From an uncultured Collinsella sp. (lineage in GTDB: Bacteria; Actinomycetota; Coriobacteriia; Coriobacteriales; Coriobacteriaceae): DNA of 64,000 nt. A model generated the notes under the pieces. The model ran no database searches. It was not told the DNA's origin and saw nothing but the letters and a program-made list of their open reading frames with translations. How positions within the stretch are numbered: position 1 is the first letter of the stretch; the number at the start of each line of letters is the position of its first letter. The stretch spans positions 1-64,000 of the forward strand of contig UQLA01000013.1 in NCBI GenBank assembly GCA_900541745.1, written 5' to 3'. Below are positions 24,755-33,083 of this stretch, one piece after another. Made by a program: the position numbers and the translations under genes.

Positions 24755-26050
24755 TTGAATAGCCAGCTGATCCAACAGGGCCGCGCCGCTTATCGCGCGG
24801 GTGATTTTTCCGCTGCCGCCCAGATGCTTGGTGCGGCAAAGACTCCCAACGAGATCATGGGTGAGGCCGACCACCTGCGCGGCAACGCCCTGATGCATCT
24901 GGGCATGTACGCCGAGGCCGCCGAGGCCTACGCCGCAGCCCTCAACGACGGCGCCTATGGCAAGCGCGGCGCCCTGCTCACCAACCGCGGCAAGGCACTC
25001 GCCGCGGTGGGAGACTACACCACGGCTGCCCAGGCGTTCTCTGCAGCTACCCAGGACGCTTCCTACGCCACGCCTTTTAAGGCCTACCTGGGTCTGGGCA
25101 ACGCGCTGTTCCAGTCGGGCGACTACGCCAACGCCGGTACTGCCTTCCGTCAGGCTGCCATCGACGGCGCCAACCCGGCTCCTGCCGCTGCCCTCGGCGA
25201 TCTGGGCCGCTGCTTCATCAAGCTCGGCCGCCCCGCGGATGCCGTTGAGACCTACCGCACGGCTATCGACTTTGCCGGCCCGCGCGACGATACGCGCGCC
25301 CTCAACGCCGGTATGGGCCAGGCGCTTTCCGCCGCCGGTCGTCCCTCCGATGCGCTCGATGCCTTTAACGCCGCTACCGCCGACGGCATCTACCAGCTCA
25401 CGCCCGAGCAGGCCGACGAGCTTGCCCGCGTGCACGACTCGCTCGCCGCGCTTTCGGCCCAGACGGCCATGTCCACGGCTCCGGCTCCCGCGATGGACGC
25501 TCCCGCTGTCGACCCGCTCGATCCCACGGGCGCGACCGGTCAGTTTATGCCCGACCCCTCTGACACCGGCTTCTTTACGCTGTCTGAGTCCGAGATGGTC
25601 CAGCAGGACCGCAAACAGGCCAAGGTCCGTCGTCGCCACCGCCACACGGGTCTTAAGATCTTCCTGGTGCTTCTTCTGCTCATCGTGATCGCTGCCGGCG
25701 GTCTTGGCTATGCTTATACGCGCGGCATGGGCTACCCCTCGCAGGAGTCCGTCATCACCGACCTGTTCCAGGCTGCCGGTGACGGCGATACCGCCAAGGC
25801 CGAGTCCTGCCTGGCCTCGAGCCTGTCCGAGGACGCCAAGGCGATGATCATCTCCTCGATCCCGCAGGGCGCCACCGTCTCGATCGAGGGTATGGATCAG
25901 TCCATGACCGAGACCACCGCCAAGGTGAAGGCTTCGCTGTCCAAGGGCGGCGAGCAGGAGTACACCGTTAAATTCGTGCGCTCCGACAACCATATCGGTT
26001 GGGCCGTTTCCTCCTTCGATATCGATTTCTCGGCCGCTGACAACCAGTAG
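24755..26050 (+). CDS. TPR-repeat membrane protein
   Basis: 431 residues. Residues about 1-230 are tetratricopeptide-like helix pairs (repeated GxAxxxxGxYxxAxxxF patterns such as GNALMHLGMYAEAAEAY and GNALFQSGDYANAGTAF). A Pro/Ala linker follows, then RRRHRH and one transmembrane helix (about 300-322), then a C-terminal outside domain of about 100 residues. The cytoplasmic TPR part should bind partners; function unknown. TTG start at 24755 after AAAGGGGAC. A stem-loop (26073-26105) separates it from mreB. Confidence 0.8.
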   Translation: MNSQLIQQGRAAYRAGDFSAAAQMLGAAKTPNEIMGEADHLRGNALMHLGMYAEAAEAYAAALNDGAYGKRGALLTNRGKALAAVGDYTTAAQAFSAATQDASYATPFKAYLGLGNALFQSGDYANAGTAFRQAAIDGANPAPAAALGDLGRCFIKLGRPADAVETYRTAIDFAGPRDDTRALNAGMGQALSAAGRPSDALDAFNAATADGIYQLTPEQADELARVHDSLAALSAQTAMSTAPAPAMDAPAVDPLDPTGATGQFMPDPSDTGFFTLSESEMVQQDRKQAKVRRRHRHTGLKIFLVLLLLIVIAAGGLGYAYTRGMGYPSQESVITDLFQAAGDGDTAKAESCLASSLSEDAKAMIISSIPQGATVSIEGMDQSMTETTAKVKASLSKGGEQEYTVKFVRSDNHIGWAVSSFDIDFSAADNQ

Positions 26051-26072
26051 TGACCTTATGAGATTTGGCTCT

Positions 26073-26105
26073 GCCCGGCGCTTCACCGCAAGTGAGGTGC
26101 CGGGC
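26073..26105 (+). terminator. Stem-loop after the TPR gene
   Basis: 14-bp stem with two wobble pairs (26073-26086 with 26092-26105) and a 5-nt loop. No T-run follows, so termination strength is doubtful; it may be a partial terminator ahead of mreB. Confidence 0.4.
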
Positions 26106-26165
26106 TTGCGCTAGTATGATGGGCTAGTAGTTTTCCAGCAATCATCCAACACATCAGGAGTTGCG

Positions 26166-27209
26166 TTGTTTTCTTTGATGGATATGTTCTTCGGTAGCTA
26201 TGCGGGCGATCTCGCCATCGACCTCGGCACCGCCAATACGCTCGTCTCCGTGCGCGGCAAGGGCATCGTCATCCGCGAGCCCTCCGTTGTCGCTATCGAC
26301 AAGAACGACGAGCGCATCCTGGCAGTCGGCATCGAGGCCAAGCGCATGCTCGGCCGTACGCCCGGCAACATCGTGGCCGTTCGTCCCCTTAAGGACGGCG
26401 TCATCGCCGACTTCGATGTCACCGAGGCCATGCTTCGCTACTTTATCGATAAGGCTTCCGAGAAGCGCTATCCGTGGACTCCGCGTCCGCGCGTCGTCGT
26501 TTGCGTTCCCTCCGGCGTCACGTCGGTCGAGAAGCGCGCCGTCTTTGAGGCCACGATCCAGGCCGGCGCTCGCCAGGCCTACCTGATCGAGGAGCCCATG
26601 GCGGCTGCCATCGGCGCCGACCTACCCGTCGAGGAGCCCACGGGCTCCATGGTCATCGATATCGGCGGCGGCACCACCGAGGTCGCCGTTATCGCTATGG
26701 GCGGTATTGTCGTGTCGCAGTCCATCCGCATTGCCGGCGACGAGTTCGACCAGGCTATCCTCACCCATGTTCGCGATGCCTACAACCTGGCTATCGGCGA
26801 GCGCACGGCCGAGGACATCAAGATCAAGGTCGGCTCCGCCGTGCCGCTCAAGGATGAGCTCGACGTCGAGGTCAACGGCCGCGACGTTATCACGGGCCTG
26901 CCCAAGACCGTGCGTATCGAGAGCGAGGAGATTCGTCGCGCGCTCAACAAGCCGCTCGACGAGATGGCCAAGGCCGTTAAGGACGCTCTGGACGCCACGC
27001 CGCCCGATCTTGCCTCGGACCTTATGTACTACGGCATTCTGCTGACCGGTGGCGGTGCGCTGCTGCGCGGCCTCGACGTGCGCCTGCGCGACGAGACCGG
27101 CGTTTCGGTCAACGTCAGCCCCACGGCGCTCGATAACGTCGTAAACGGCTGCGCCCGCGTGCTCGAGGCCAACGCTTTTGACGGTGGCTTCGTCCAAACC
27201 AATGCTTAA
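26166..27209 (+). CDS. mreB: Rod shape-determining protein MreB
   Basis: 347-residue bacterial actin that organises lateral wall synthesis. Seen: phosphate-1 loop AIDLGTANTLV, PSVVAIDK, the connect region VVVCVPSGVTSVEKRA, phosphate-2 IDIGGGTTEVAVI, and the adenosine motif LLTGGGALLRGL. N-terminal MFSLMDMFFGSY could supply the membrane-binding amphipathic segment. TTG 26166 has AGGAG 5 nt upstream; ATGs at 26178 and 26184 lack one. It leads the mreB-mreC-mreD-mrdA-rodA elongasome operon. Confidence 0.96.
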   Translation: MFSLMDMFFGSYAGDLAIDLGTANTLVSVRGKGIVIREPSVVAIDKNDERILAVGIEAKRMLGRTPGNIVAVRPLKDGVIADFDVTEAMLRYFIDKASEKRYPWTPRPRVVVCVPSGVTSVEKRAVFEATIQAGARQAYLIEEPMAAAIGADLPVEEPTGSMVIDIGGGTTEVAVIAMGGIVVSQSIRIAGDEFDQAILTHVRDAYNLAIGERTAEDIKIKVGSAVPLKDELDVEVNGRDVITGLPKTVRIESEEIRRALNKPLDEMAKAVKDALDATPPDLASDLMYYGILLTGGGALLRGLDVRLRDETGVSVNVSPTALDNVVNGCARVLEANAFDGGFVQTNA

Positions 27210-27230
27210 TTTCCAAAAGGTGGATTCCAT

Positions 27231-28229
27231 TTGGCACGATCTTCGGGTTTCTCTCCAAATCTGAATACCAAGCGACAATCAACGGGTATGCGCCCGTTGA
27301 TTGTTTTCAGCCTGATTTCGGTGTTGCTGCTCACGTTTTATATCCGTGAGGGCGAGGCCGGGCCGATTCATGCTGTGCGCTCGGGTGTAACGACGATTAC
27401 CTCGCCAGTGCGCTTTTTGGGCTCGGCTGTGGCGGCTCCCTTCAACGCGATCGGCAACGTGTTCTCCAACCTCACGGCTTCGCAGGAGTCGCTCGCTGAC
27501 CTCAAGAAGCAAAACGAGGTGCTGACCTCTAAGGTCGCCGAGCTTTCCGAGGCTCAAAAGACTGCCGAGCGCCTGGAGGGCCTGGTCGGGCTGCAATCGA
27601 CCTACAACCTTAAGTCGACCGCCGCTCGTATTGTCGGTGCGTCGGGCGATGCCTGGACCTCGACCGTTACCATCGACAAGGGCTCTGCCGACGGCCTTAC
27701 CATCAACATGCCCGTGACGAGTTCTGCCGGTGTTATCGGGCAGATTATCGAGGTATCGGCCAAGACCTCTACCGTACGCCTGATTGGCGACGAGAACTCG
27801 GGCGTGTCCGCCATGGTGCAGGATACGCGCGCCCAGGGTATGCTGCAGGGCCAGGCTGACGGTACGCTGCGTCTTGAGTACGTGAGCGTCGACTCCGACG
27901 TCAAAGTGGGCGACATCATCGTGACTTCTGGCATTGGCGGCGTGTTCCCCAAGGGCCTGCCGCTCGGCACCGTTTCCTCGGTGGAGAAGTCGGCCAACGA
28001 TGTGTATTACACCATCGTCGTACGCGCCCAGACCACGGCAGAGAATAACGAGGAGGTGCTCGTCATTACCTCGCTGACCGACGAACAGTCGGCCTCGGAT
28101 GAGGACGTGAGCACCGCTAATAGCACGCCGCAGGGAACGTCGCGCGATGCTGCGACCAAGACGAAGGACGAGGGCTCGGATGACAGTTCCGACACGTCCG
28201 AGACAACCGATTCCGGCTCGAGCGAATAG
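27231..28229 (+). CDS. mreC: Rod shape-determining protein MreC
   Basis: 332 residues. One N-terminal transmembrane helix (about 21-38, LIVFSLISVLLLTFYI), a coiled coil at about 82-115 (LADLKKQNEVLTSKVAELSEAQ), then the two beta-barrel domain of MreC with NMPVTSSAGVIGQI, VRLIGDENSGVSAMV and GDIIVTSGIGGVFPKGLPLGTV. A Ser/Thr/Asp-rich disordered tail of about 50 residues ends the protein. It bridges MreB to PBP2 in the periplasm-like space. TTG start after AAAAGGTGG. The mreD RBS overlaps its stop. Confidence 0.94.
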   Translation: MARSSGFSPNLNTKRQSTGMRPLIVFSLISVLLLTFYIREGEAGPIHAVRSGVTTITSPVRFLGSAVAAPFNAIGNVFSNLTASQESLADLKKQNEVLTSKVAELSEAQKTAERLEGLVGLQSTYNLKSTAARIVGASGDAWTSTVTIDKGSADGLTINMPVTSSAGVIGQIIEVSAKTSTVRLIGDENSGVSAMVQDTRAQGMLQGQADGTLRLEYVSVDSDVKVGDIIVTSGIGGVFPKGLPLGTVSSVEKSANDVYYTIVVRAQTTAENNEEVLVITSLTDEQSASDEDVSTANSTPQGTSRDAATKTKDEGSDDSSDTSETTDSGSSE

Positions 28230-28240
28230 GGGGCATGTCC

Positions 28241-28807
28241 ATGGATCTACACGAGCAGGGGGCGAGCTCCCGCACGTTTGTAATCGCCGCCATTGTATGC
28301 GTACTGCTGCAGGCAGGCCTGGCGCCGCAGATCTCCATTGCGGGCGGTCGCGTCAACTTTATGATTATCCTGGTGTGCCTGAGCGTGTTCTCGGGCGATC
28401 CCACGCGGGCTGTCGTCTGCGGTTTTTGCAGCGGCCTGTTCTATGATCTTTCCGCTGCCGTGCCGGTGGGCGTTATGTCGCTACTGCTGACAGTGGGCAG
28501 TTTTGCCCTGGTGCACAGCGCGGCCGGTCAGACGGGCGGCTCCCCGAGCGCGCGCGGTATTACCGTGGGCGCCTTCGCGCTTGCCATCAACGTGGTCTAC
28601 AGCATCATCTTGCTGTTTATGGGTCTGGAGACGAGCTTTGTGGTGGCTGTTTTTGGACACGCCCTGCCGTCTTCGATCCTGACGGGTCTGGTTGCCATTC
28701 CGTTTTTGATGTCCGGTGTCGTGCCGCAGTCCGGTTACGGATTCTCCGCACGCGGTGGTCATCAGACGGGTATGCGCTTCAAGCCCAAGACCCGCAAACT
28801 CAAATAG
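28241..28807 (+). CDS. mreD: Rod shape-determining protein MreD
   Basis: 188-residue integral membrane protein with five or six hydrophobic helices (for example IAAIVCVLLQAGLAP, FMIILVCLSVFSG, AVVCGFCSGLFYDL) and the GLFYDL motif seen in MreD. It is part of the elongasome with MreC and RodA. I prefer ATG 28241, 7 nt after AGGGGG; an ATG at 28235 would be too close to that site. A basic C-terminal tail (FKPKTRKLK) faces the cytoplasm. Confidence 0.88.
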   Translation: MDLHEQGASSRTFVIAAIVCVLLQAGLAPQISIAGGRVNFMIILVCLSVFSGDPTRAVVCGFCSGLFYDLSAAVPVGVMSLLLTVGSFALVHSAAGQTGGSPSARGITVGAFALAINVVYSIILLFMGLETSFVVAVFGHALPSSILTGLVAIPFLMSGVVPQSGYGFSARGGHQTGMRFKPKTRKLK

Positions 28808-28820
28808 GGGAGGCTCAAAG

Positions 28821-30890
28821 ATGTCTTCCCAGATGACGGTTATCATCGCCGGTATCGTGCTTGTCGTGGCCATTGTGGTCGCGCTGGTCATCATGCGCCG
28901 CGGCGATTCCCGTTTTACCTACGACACGCAGCATGGAACGGCCCCGCGCGCCACTGAGGGCGAGGGCAATACCGCCGCGACCGCCTTCAAGGGTCGCTTC
29001 TCCATCCTCACCGCCGGCGTGGGCGCAATGTTTGCCGCACTCGCCGTCAAGCTGTGGGGCATGCAGATGGTCTCGTCGGACTACTACGACAAGCAGGCCA
29101 AGAGCAACCAGACCCGTACCGTCACCACGCCGGCTGTGCGCGGGCGAATCCTTGATCGCAATGGCGTGGCACTTGTGCAAAACCGTCCCTCACTTGCCGT
29201 TGTCGCCTATCGCGACCTGGCCGATGACACCGTGCTGGTGCATCACCTCGCGAATGTGCTCGGCATGCCCTACGTCGCGGTTTTGCGCAACATTCAGGAC
29301 AATTCCGAGGGCGCCCAGAGCCTGCATACCATCGCAACGGACGTGCGCCGCTCCACGGTTGCCTATATCAAGGAGCATGCCGGCGAGTTCCCGGGTGTGA
29401 AGATTGCCGAGCGCACCGAGCGCCAGTACCCGTACGGCGAGACGGCCTGTCACATTTTGGGCTATACCGGCACCATTACCTCCGAGCAGCTCGAGGCACA
29501 GAACAAGAAGGCTTCGGGCGATAACGATAGCGCAGCCGGTCAGATTACGTACCAGTCGGGTGATATCGTGGGCCAGGCGGGCGTCGAGAGCTACTACGAG
29601 AACTTGCTGCAGGGTATTCGTGGCGAGCAGACGGTGAAGGTCGATGCCTCGGGCAACGTGACCGGTCAGGCCGGCGCCGTGCCCGCCAAGGCCGGCTCCG
29701 ACATTAAGCTCACGCTTGACCTCAAGATTCAGCAAGCCTGCGAGACGGCGCTTGCAAGTGCCATTGAGCTCGCTAAGACCACAGGCCACAGTGACGCCGG
29801 CAACGGTGCCGTGGTGTGCCTCGACCCCAATAACGGCGAGATTCTGGGCATGGCCAGCGAGCCCAAGTTCGATCCTTCGGTGTTTATCGGCGGCGTCTCC
29901 AACGACGTGTGGACCGAGCTCAACGATGACGAGGGTTCGCATCCGCTGCTCAACCGCGCCATTAGCGGCCAGTACATGTCCGCCTCGACCATCAAACCCC
30001 TCTCGGCGTTGGCTGGCCTTGAGTTTGGCACGTACACTTCGAGTCAAACGACCAACTGCACGGGATATTGGACCGGCTTGGGCAAATCTTGGGGAAAATA
30101 CTGCTGGCTGCACTCCGGCCACGGCACGATGACGCTGCAGTCGGGTATCGCCAACTCCTGCGACCCCGTGTTCTACGATATGGGCAAGGCGTTTTTCTAC
30201 AACGACCAGCATCCCGAGGGCCTGCAAGAGGTCTTTCGTCGCTGGGGCCTAGGCAAGACCTGTGGTATCGACCTTCCGAGTGAGGGTGCCGGCCGCATTC
30301 CCGATGCCGAGTGGAAAGAGTCGTACTTTACCGACGCCTCGGCCGAGGACCGCAAATGGAACGCTGGCGATATGACGAACATCGCCATCGGCCAGGGCGA
30401 CATTTTGGTGACGCCGCTGCAGATGGCCTGCGCCTATATGGGCATTGCCAACGGCGGCAAACAGTATGTGCCGCATGTGTTCTTGTCTGCTGTCTCGCGT
30501 GATGGCGACGGCGATGCCTACAAGTACAACGGCAAGGGCAAGAAGAAGCGCCTGGAGGCCAAGATCAACAGCGATTCGGATTTGGCTCTTGTTCGCAACG
30601 GCATGCACGACGTGATTTACTCCGCGTCGACTTCGACCGCCGCGCACTTTAACTCTCTGACCCCTACGGTCTACGGCAAGTCCGGCACGGGCGAGAAGAG
30701 CGGCGAGGACGATTACGCGTGGTTTTGCGCCTACGCGCCGGCCGATGACCCCAAGTACGTGATTGCCACTATCTTGGAACAGGGCGGTGGCGGCTCCGAT
30801 ACCGCGTTGCACGTCGTGCGCGATGTCCTCGGTGCGATTTATGACGAGCCCGACACGTCGACGGCCACGGGCGATTCCTCGGTTCGATAG
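28821..30890 (+). CDS. mrdA: Penicillin-binding protein 2 (elongasome transpeptidase)
   Basis: 689 residues. An N-terminal hydrophobic segment (about 5-23) and a second at about 67-85 are followed by the PBP dimerisation domain (RGRILDRNGVALVQNRPSL). The transpeptidase has SxxK as S389-T-I-K392, an SCD motif in IANSCDPVF, and KSG at 620-622. Cross-links lateral-wall peptidoglycan with RodA. ATG 28821 has GGGGAGG 7 nt upstream. The two N-terminal hydrophobic segments are unusual for PBP2, which normally has one; the first may be a signal anchor. It ends 9 bp before rodA. Confidence 0.92.
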   Translation: MSSQMTVIIAGIVLVVAIVVALVIMRRGDSRFTYDTQHGTAPRATEGEGNTAATAFKGRFSILTAGVGAMFAALAVKLWGMQMVSSDYYDKQAKSNQTRTVTTPAVRGRILDRNGVALVQNRPSLAVVAYRDLADDTVLVHHLANVLGMPYVAVLRNIQDNSEGAQSLHTIATDVRRSTVAYIKEHAGEFPGVKIAERTERQYPYGETACHILGYTGTITSEQLEAQNKKASGDNDSAAGQITYQSGDIVGQAGVESYYENLLQGIRGEQTVKVDASGNVTGQAGAVPAKAGSDIKLTLDLKIQQACETALASAIELAKTTGHSDAGNGAVVCLDPNNGEILGMASEPKFDPSVFIGGVSNDVWTELNDDEGSHPLLNRAISGQYMSASTIKPLSALAGLEFGTYTSSQTTNCTGYWTGLGKSWGKYCWLHSGHGTMTLQSGIANSCDPVFYDMGKAFFYNDQHPEGLQEVFRRWGLGKTCGIDLPSEGAGRIPDAEWKESYFTDASAEDRKWNAGDMTNIAIGQGDILVTPLQMACAYMGIANGGKQYVPHVFLSAVSRDGDGDAYKYNGKGKKKRLEAKINSDSDLALVRNGMHDVIYSASTSTAAHFNSLTPTVYGKSGTGEKSGEDDYAWFCAYAPADDPKYVIATILEQGGGGSDTALHVVRDVLGAIYDEPDTSTATGDSSVR

Positions 30891-30899
30891 GAGGTTGCG

Positions 30900-32126
30900 A
30901 TGGACTTTTCGCCGGCGGACCTTTTCCGCTCAACTAAGACCGGCTCCCGCAGCAGCCTGGACCGCGTCAACAAGCAGATTTCCGCATCGCGCGGAACGTT
31001 TCGCCAGAAGGTACACATCGGTGTGCTGCTGGCTACCGTCGCGCTCGTTGCCTATGGTGCCATCATCATTTGGTCGGCCTCGCAGTTTAAGGCCGATGCC
31101 TCGTTCTCGCGACACCTGCTGGGTATCGGTATTGGCGCGGTGCTGGCGGTGCTCGTCTGGCGCACCGACCTGCGTGGCATTTCCAATTTCTCGACGGCGT
31201 TGCTCGTCATTGACCTTATTGTGATCTTCTCGCCCAAGATTCCGGGCCTGTCCTATACGGGCGGTCTGGGCATGACGGGTTGGATCAAGATTCCCGGTAT
31301 CGGCCTGACCTTCCAGCCCGTTGAGCTCGCCAAGCTCATCACTATCTTCTTTATGGCCACGCTTGGCTCGCAGTACAACGGCCGCATCGATACCGTTCGC
31401 GACTACATTAAGCTCTGCGGCATGCTGTCCATTCCGTTTTTGGCCGTCGTCGCCATGGGCGACCTGGGCTCGGGCCTGGTCGTGCTGGTGTCGGGCGCAA
31501 TCGTCATCTGCATGAGCGGCGCACGCCGCGAATGGGTGCTGTCGACCTTGGCCCTTCTGGTTGGTTTGATTGCGCTCATCTTGGCGCTCGACTCGGTCTT
31601 TGATTCGCTCCTTGGCCACGACGTGCTTATCAAGCAGTATCAGATGAACCGTCTGACAGTCTTCATCAACCCCGACAAAGCCGATTCGGATGATGCCTAC
31701 AACCTGCAGCAGTCGCTCATTGCCGTCGGATCGGGTGGCTTCTTTGGTAAGGGCCTGGGCCACGCGACGCAGTCGGCCGGCGGCTTTCTACCCGAGTTCC
31801 ACACCGACTTCGTCTTCGCCTTCCTGTCCGAGACGTTCGGCTTCTGCGGCTCTTTTTTGCTTCTGTGCCTCTACGTGCTGCTGATCTTCTCGACGATCCG
31901 CGTTGCCTTTAAGTGCGAGTCACTGTTCTTGCGCCTATCGTGCGTGGGTATCGTCGGCATGTGGGCGTTCCAGACCTTCGAGAACATCGGCATGTGCATT
32001 GGCATGATGCCGATTACCGGTATTCCGCTGCCGTTTATTAGTTTTGGTTCGTCGTCGATGATGATTCAGTTGCTGACGGTGGGTATCGTACAATCCATAT
32101 GGCGGCATCGTTCGGGCGCCGCGTAA
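30900..32126 (+). CDS. rodA: Peptidoglycan polymerase RodA (SEDS family)
   Basis: 408 residues with about ten membrane helices. Seen: SEDS hallmarks WIKIPGIGLTFQPVELAKL, DLGSGLVVL, the loop with NPDKADSDDAYNLQQSLIAVGSGGFFGKGLG, EFHTDFVFAFLSETFGF, and the C-terminal GIPLPFISFGSSSMM. It polymerises glycan strands from lipid II in partnership with mrdA. A polar N-terminal extension of about 38 residues precedes the first helix. Start ATG is preceded by GGAGG. Confidence 0.93.
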   Translation: MDFSPADLFRSTKTGSRSSLDRVNKQISASRGTFRQKVHIGVLLATVALVAYGAIIIWSASQFKADASFSRHLLGIGIGAVLAVLVWRTDLRGISNFSTALLVIDLIVIFSPKIPGLSYTGGLGMTGWIKIPGIGLTFQPVELAKLITIFFMATLGSQYNGRIDTVRDYIKLCGMLSIPFLAVVAMGDLGSGLVVLVSGAIVICMSGARREWVLSTLALLVGLIALILALDSVFDSLLGHDVLIKQYQMNRLTVFINPDKADSDDAYNLQQSLIAVGSGGFFGKGLGHATQSAGGFLPEFHTDFVFAFLSETFGFCGSFLLLCLYVLLIFSTIRVAFKCESLFLRLSCVGIVGMWAFQTFENIGMCIGMMPITGIPLPFISFGSSSMMIQLLTVGIVQSIWRHRSGAA

Positions 32127-32144
32127 CCGCTGGAGGGGTTTGCC

Positions 32145-33074
32145 ATGAAGATTCCCATAGATAAGTTGACCAGCGCTTTTAAGATGGGCGCGTCTGTTAA
32201 GAAGGATTCCGATACACCGGTGCGTGTCTCGGTTTACCTTGATTCGACTGCGTCTCGCTTTTTGGTCGAGACGGTGCGCGATGCCTTTGTGCCGCAGACG
32301 ACTTCGGGCATTGTGCGTGTTGATCGCCTAGGGGAGGACCGTATCGTTCCCAAGGCCGATACCGACGTGGTGTTGGTCCTCTCGTGCGGATCTGACCGCT
32401 TGGAGAGTGCTGTGCAGGAGCTCGTGATTGCCGGCGCACCCGTGTGCGTGCTTGCCGAGTCCGCCGTCGAGGTACCGTTCGTTGAGGAATCCACGCCCAT
32501 GCTCGGCGTGGTGGCGGCGACCGATAAGACCTATCTGCTCGAGACGCTTGCCCGCTGGATCCTCGATCGCACGGACAAGGAGACGGCTTTTGCCGCCAAC
32601 TTTGCCTTTATGCGCATCGCGGCGGCAAACCGCATCATTACCTCGTGCGCGCTCACCAACATGGCGACGGGCGCCCTGGTGTTTTTGCCGGGTGCCGACT
32701 ATCCCGTGATGGCGCTGGCGCAGGTGGGCATGCTCTTTGAGCTGGCGGCCATCTTTGGACGCGGCATAAAGCCCGAGCGCGGCTACGAGGTCGCGGGCGT
32801 GCTCGCCGGCGGTCTGGTGATTCGCGCCGTCACCCGCGCATTGGTGAAGCAGACGCCGCACATCGGCTTTGTCGTCAAGGCGTTAACCGCAGCTGCCGGC
32901 ACCTATGGCATGGGTCGCGCGCTCGTGTCGCTCTACGAGCGCGATGTGGACTACAGCCGCGCCAATGAGGTTGTCAACGCCACGTTTTCGCGCGTTCGCG
33001 ACCTGGTGACCACGGTCTCCGGTGCCACCCGTCCTATGAGTCCTTTCGAGGATGCATCCGATCTCGCTGCTTAG
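32145..33074 (+). CDS. DUF697/YcjF-like membrane-associated protein
   Basis: 309 residues. N-terminal half looks like a small alpha/beta domain (VLVLSCGSDRLESAVQELV). The C-terminal half has the hydrophobic pattern of DUF697/YcjF proteins: ANRIITSCALTNMATGALVFLPGADYPVMALAQV, GVLAGGLVIRAVTRALV and KALTAAAGTYGMGRAL. Function unknown; such domains are often attached to GTPases, none of which is fused here. It lies 18 bp after rodA and 9 bp before the radical SAM gene, so it belongs to the same transcript. Confidence 0.65.
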   Translation: MKIPIDKLTSAFKMGASVKKDSDTPVRVSVYLDSTASRFLVETVRDAFVPQTTSGIVRVDRLGEDRIVPKADTDVVLVLSCGSDRLESAVQELVIAGAPVCVLAESAVEVPFVEESTPMLGVVAATDKTYLLETLARWILDRTDKETAFAANFAFMRIAAANRIITSCALTNMATGALVFLPGADYPVMALAQVGMLFELAAIFGRGIKPERGYEVAGVLAGGLVIRAVTRALVKQTPHIGFVVKALTAAAGTYGMGRALVSLYERDVDYSRANEVVNATFSRVRDLVTTVSGATRPMSPFEDASDLAA

Positions 33075-33083
33075 GGGTTTCTG

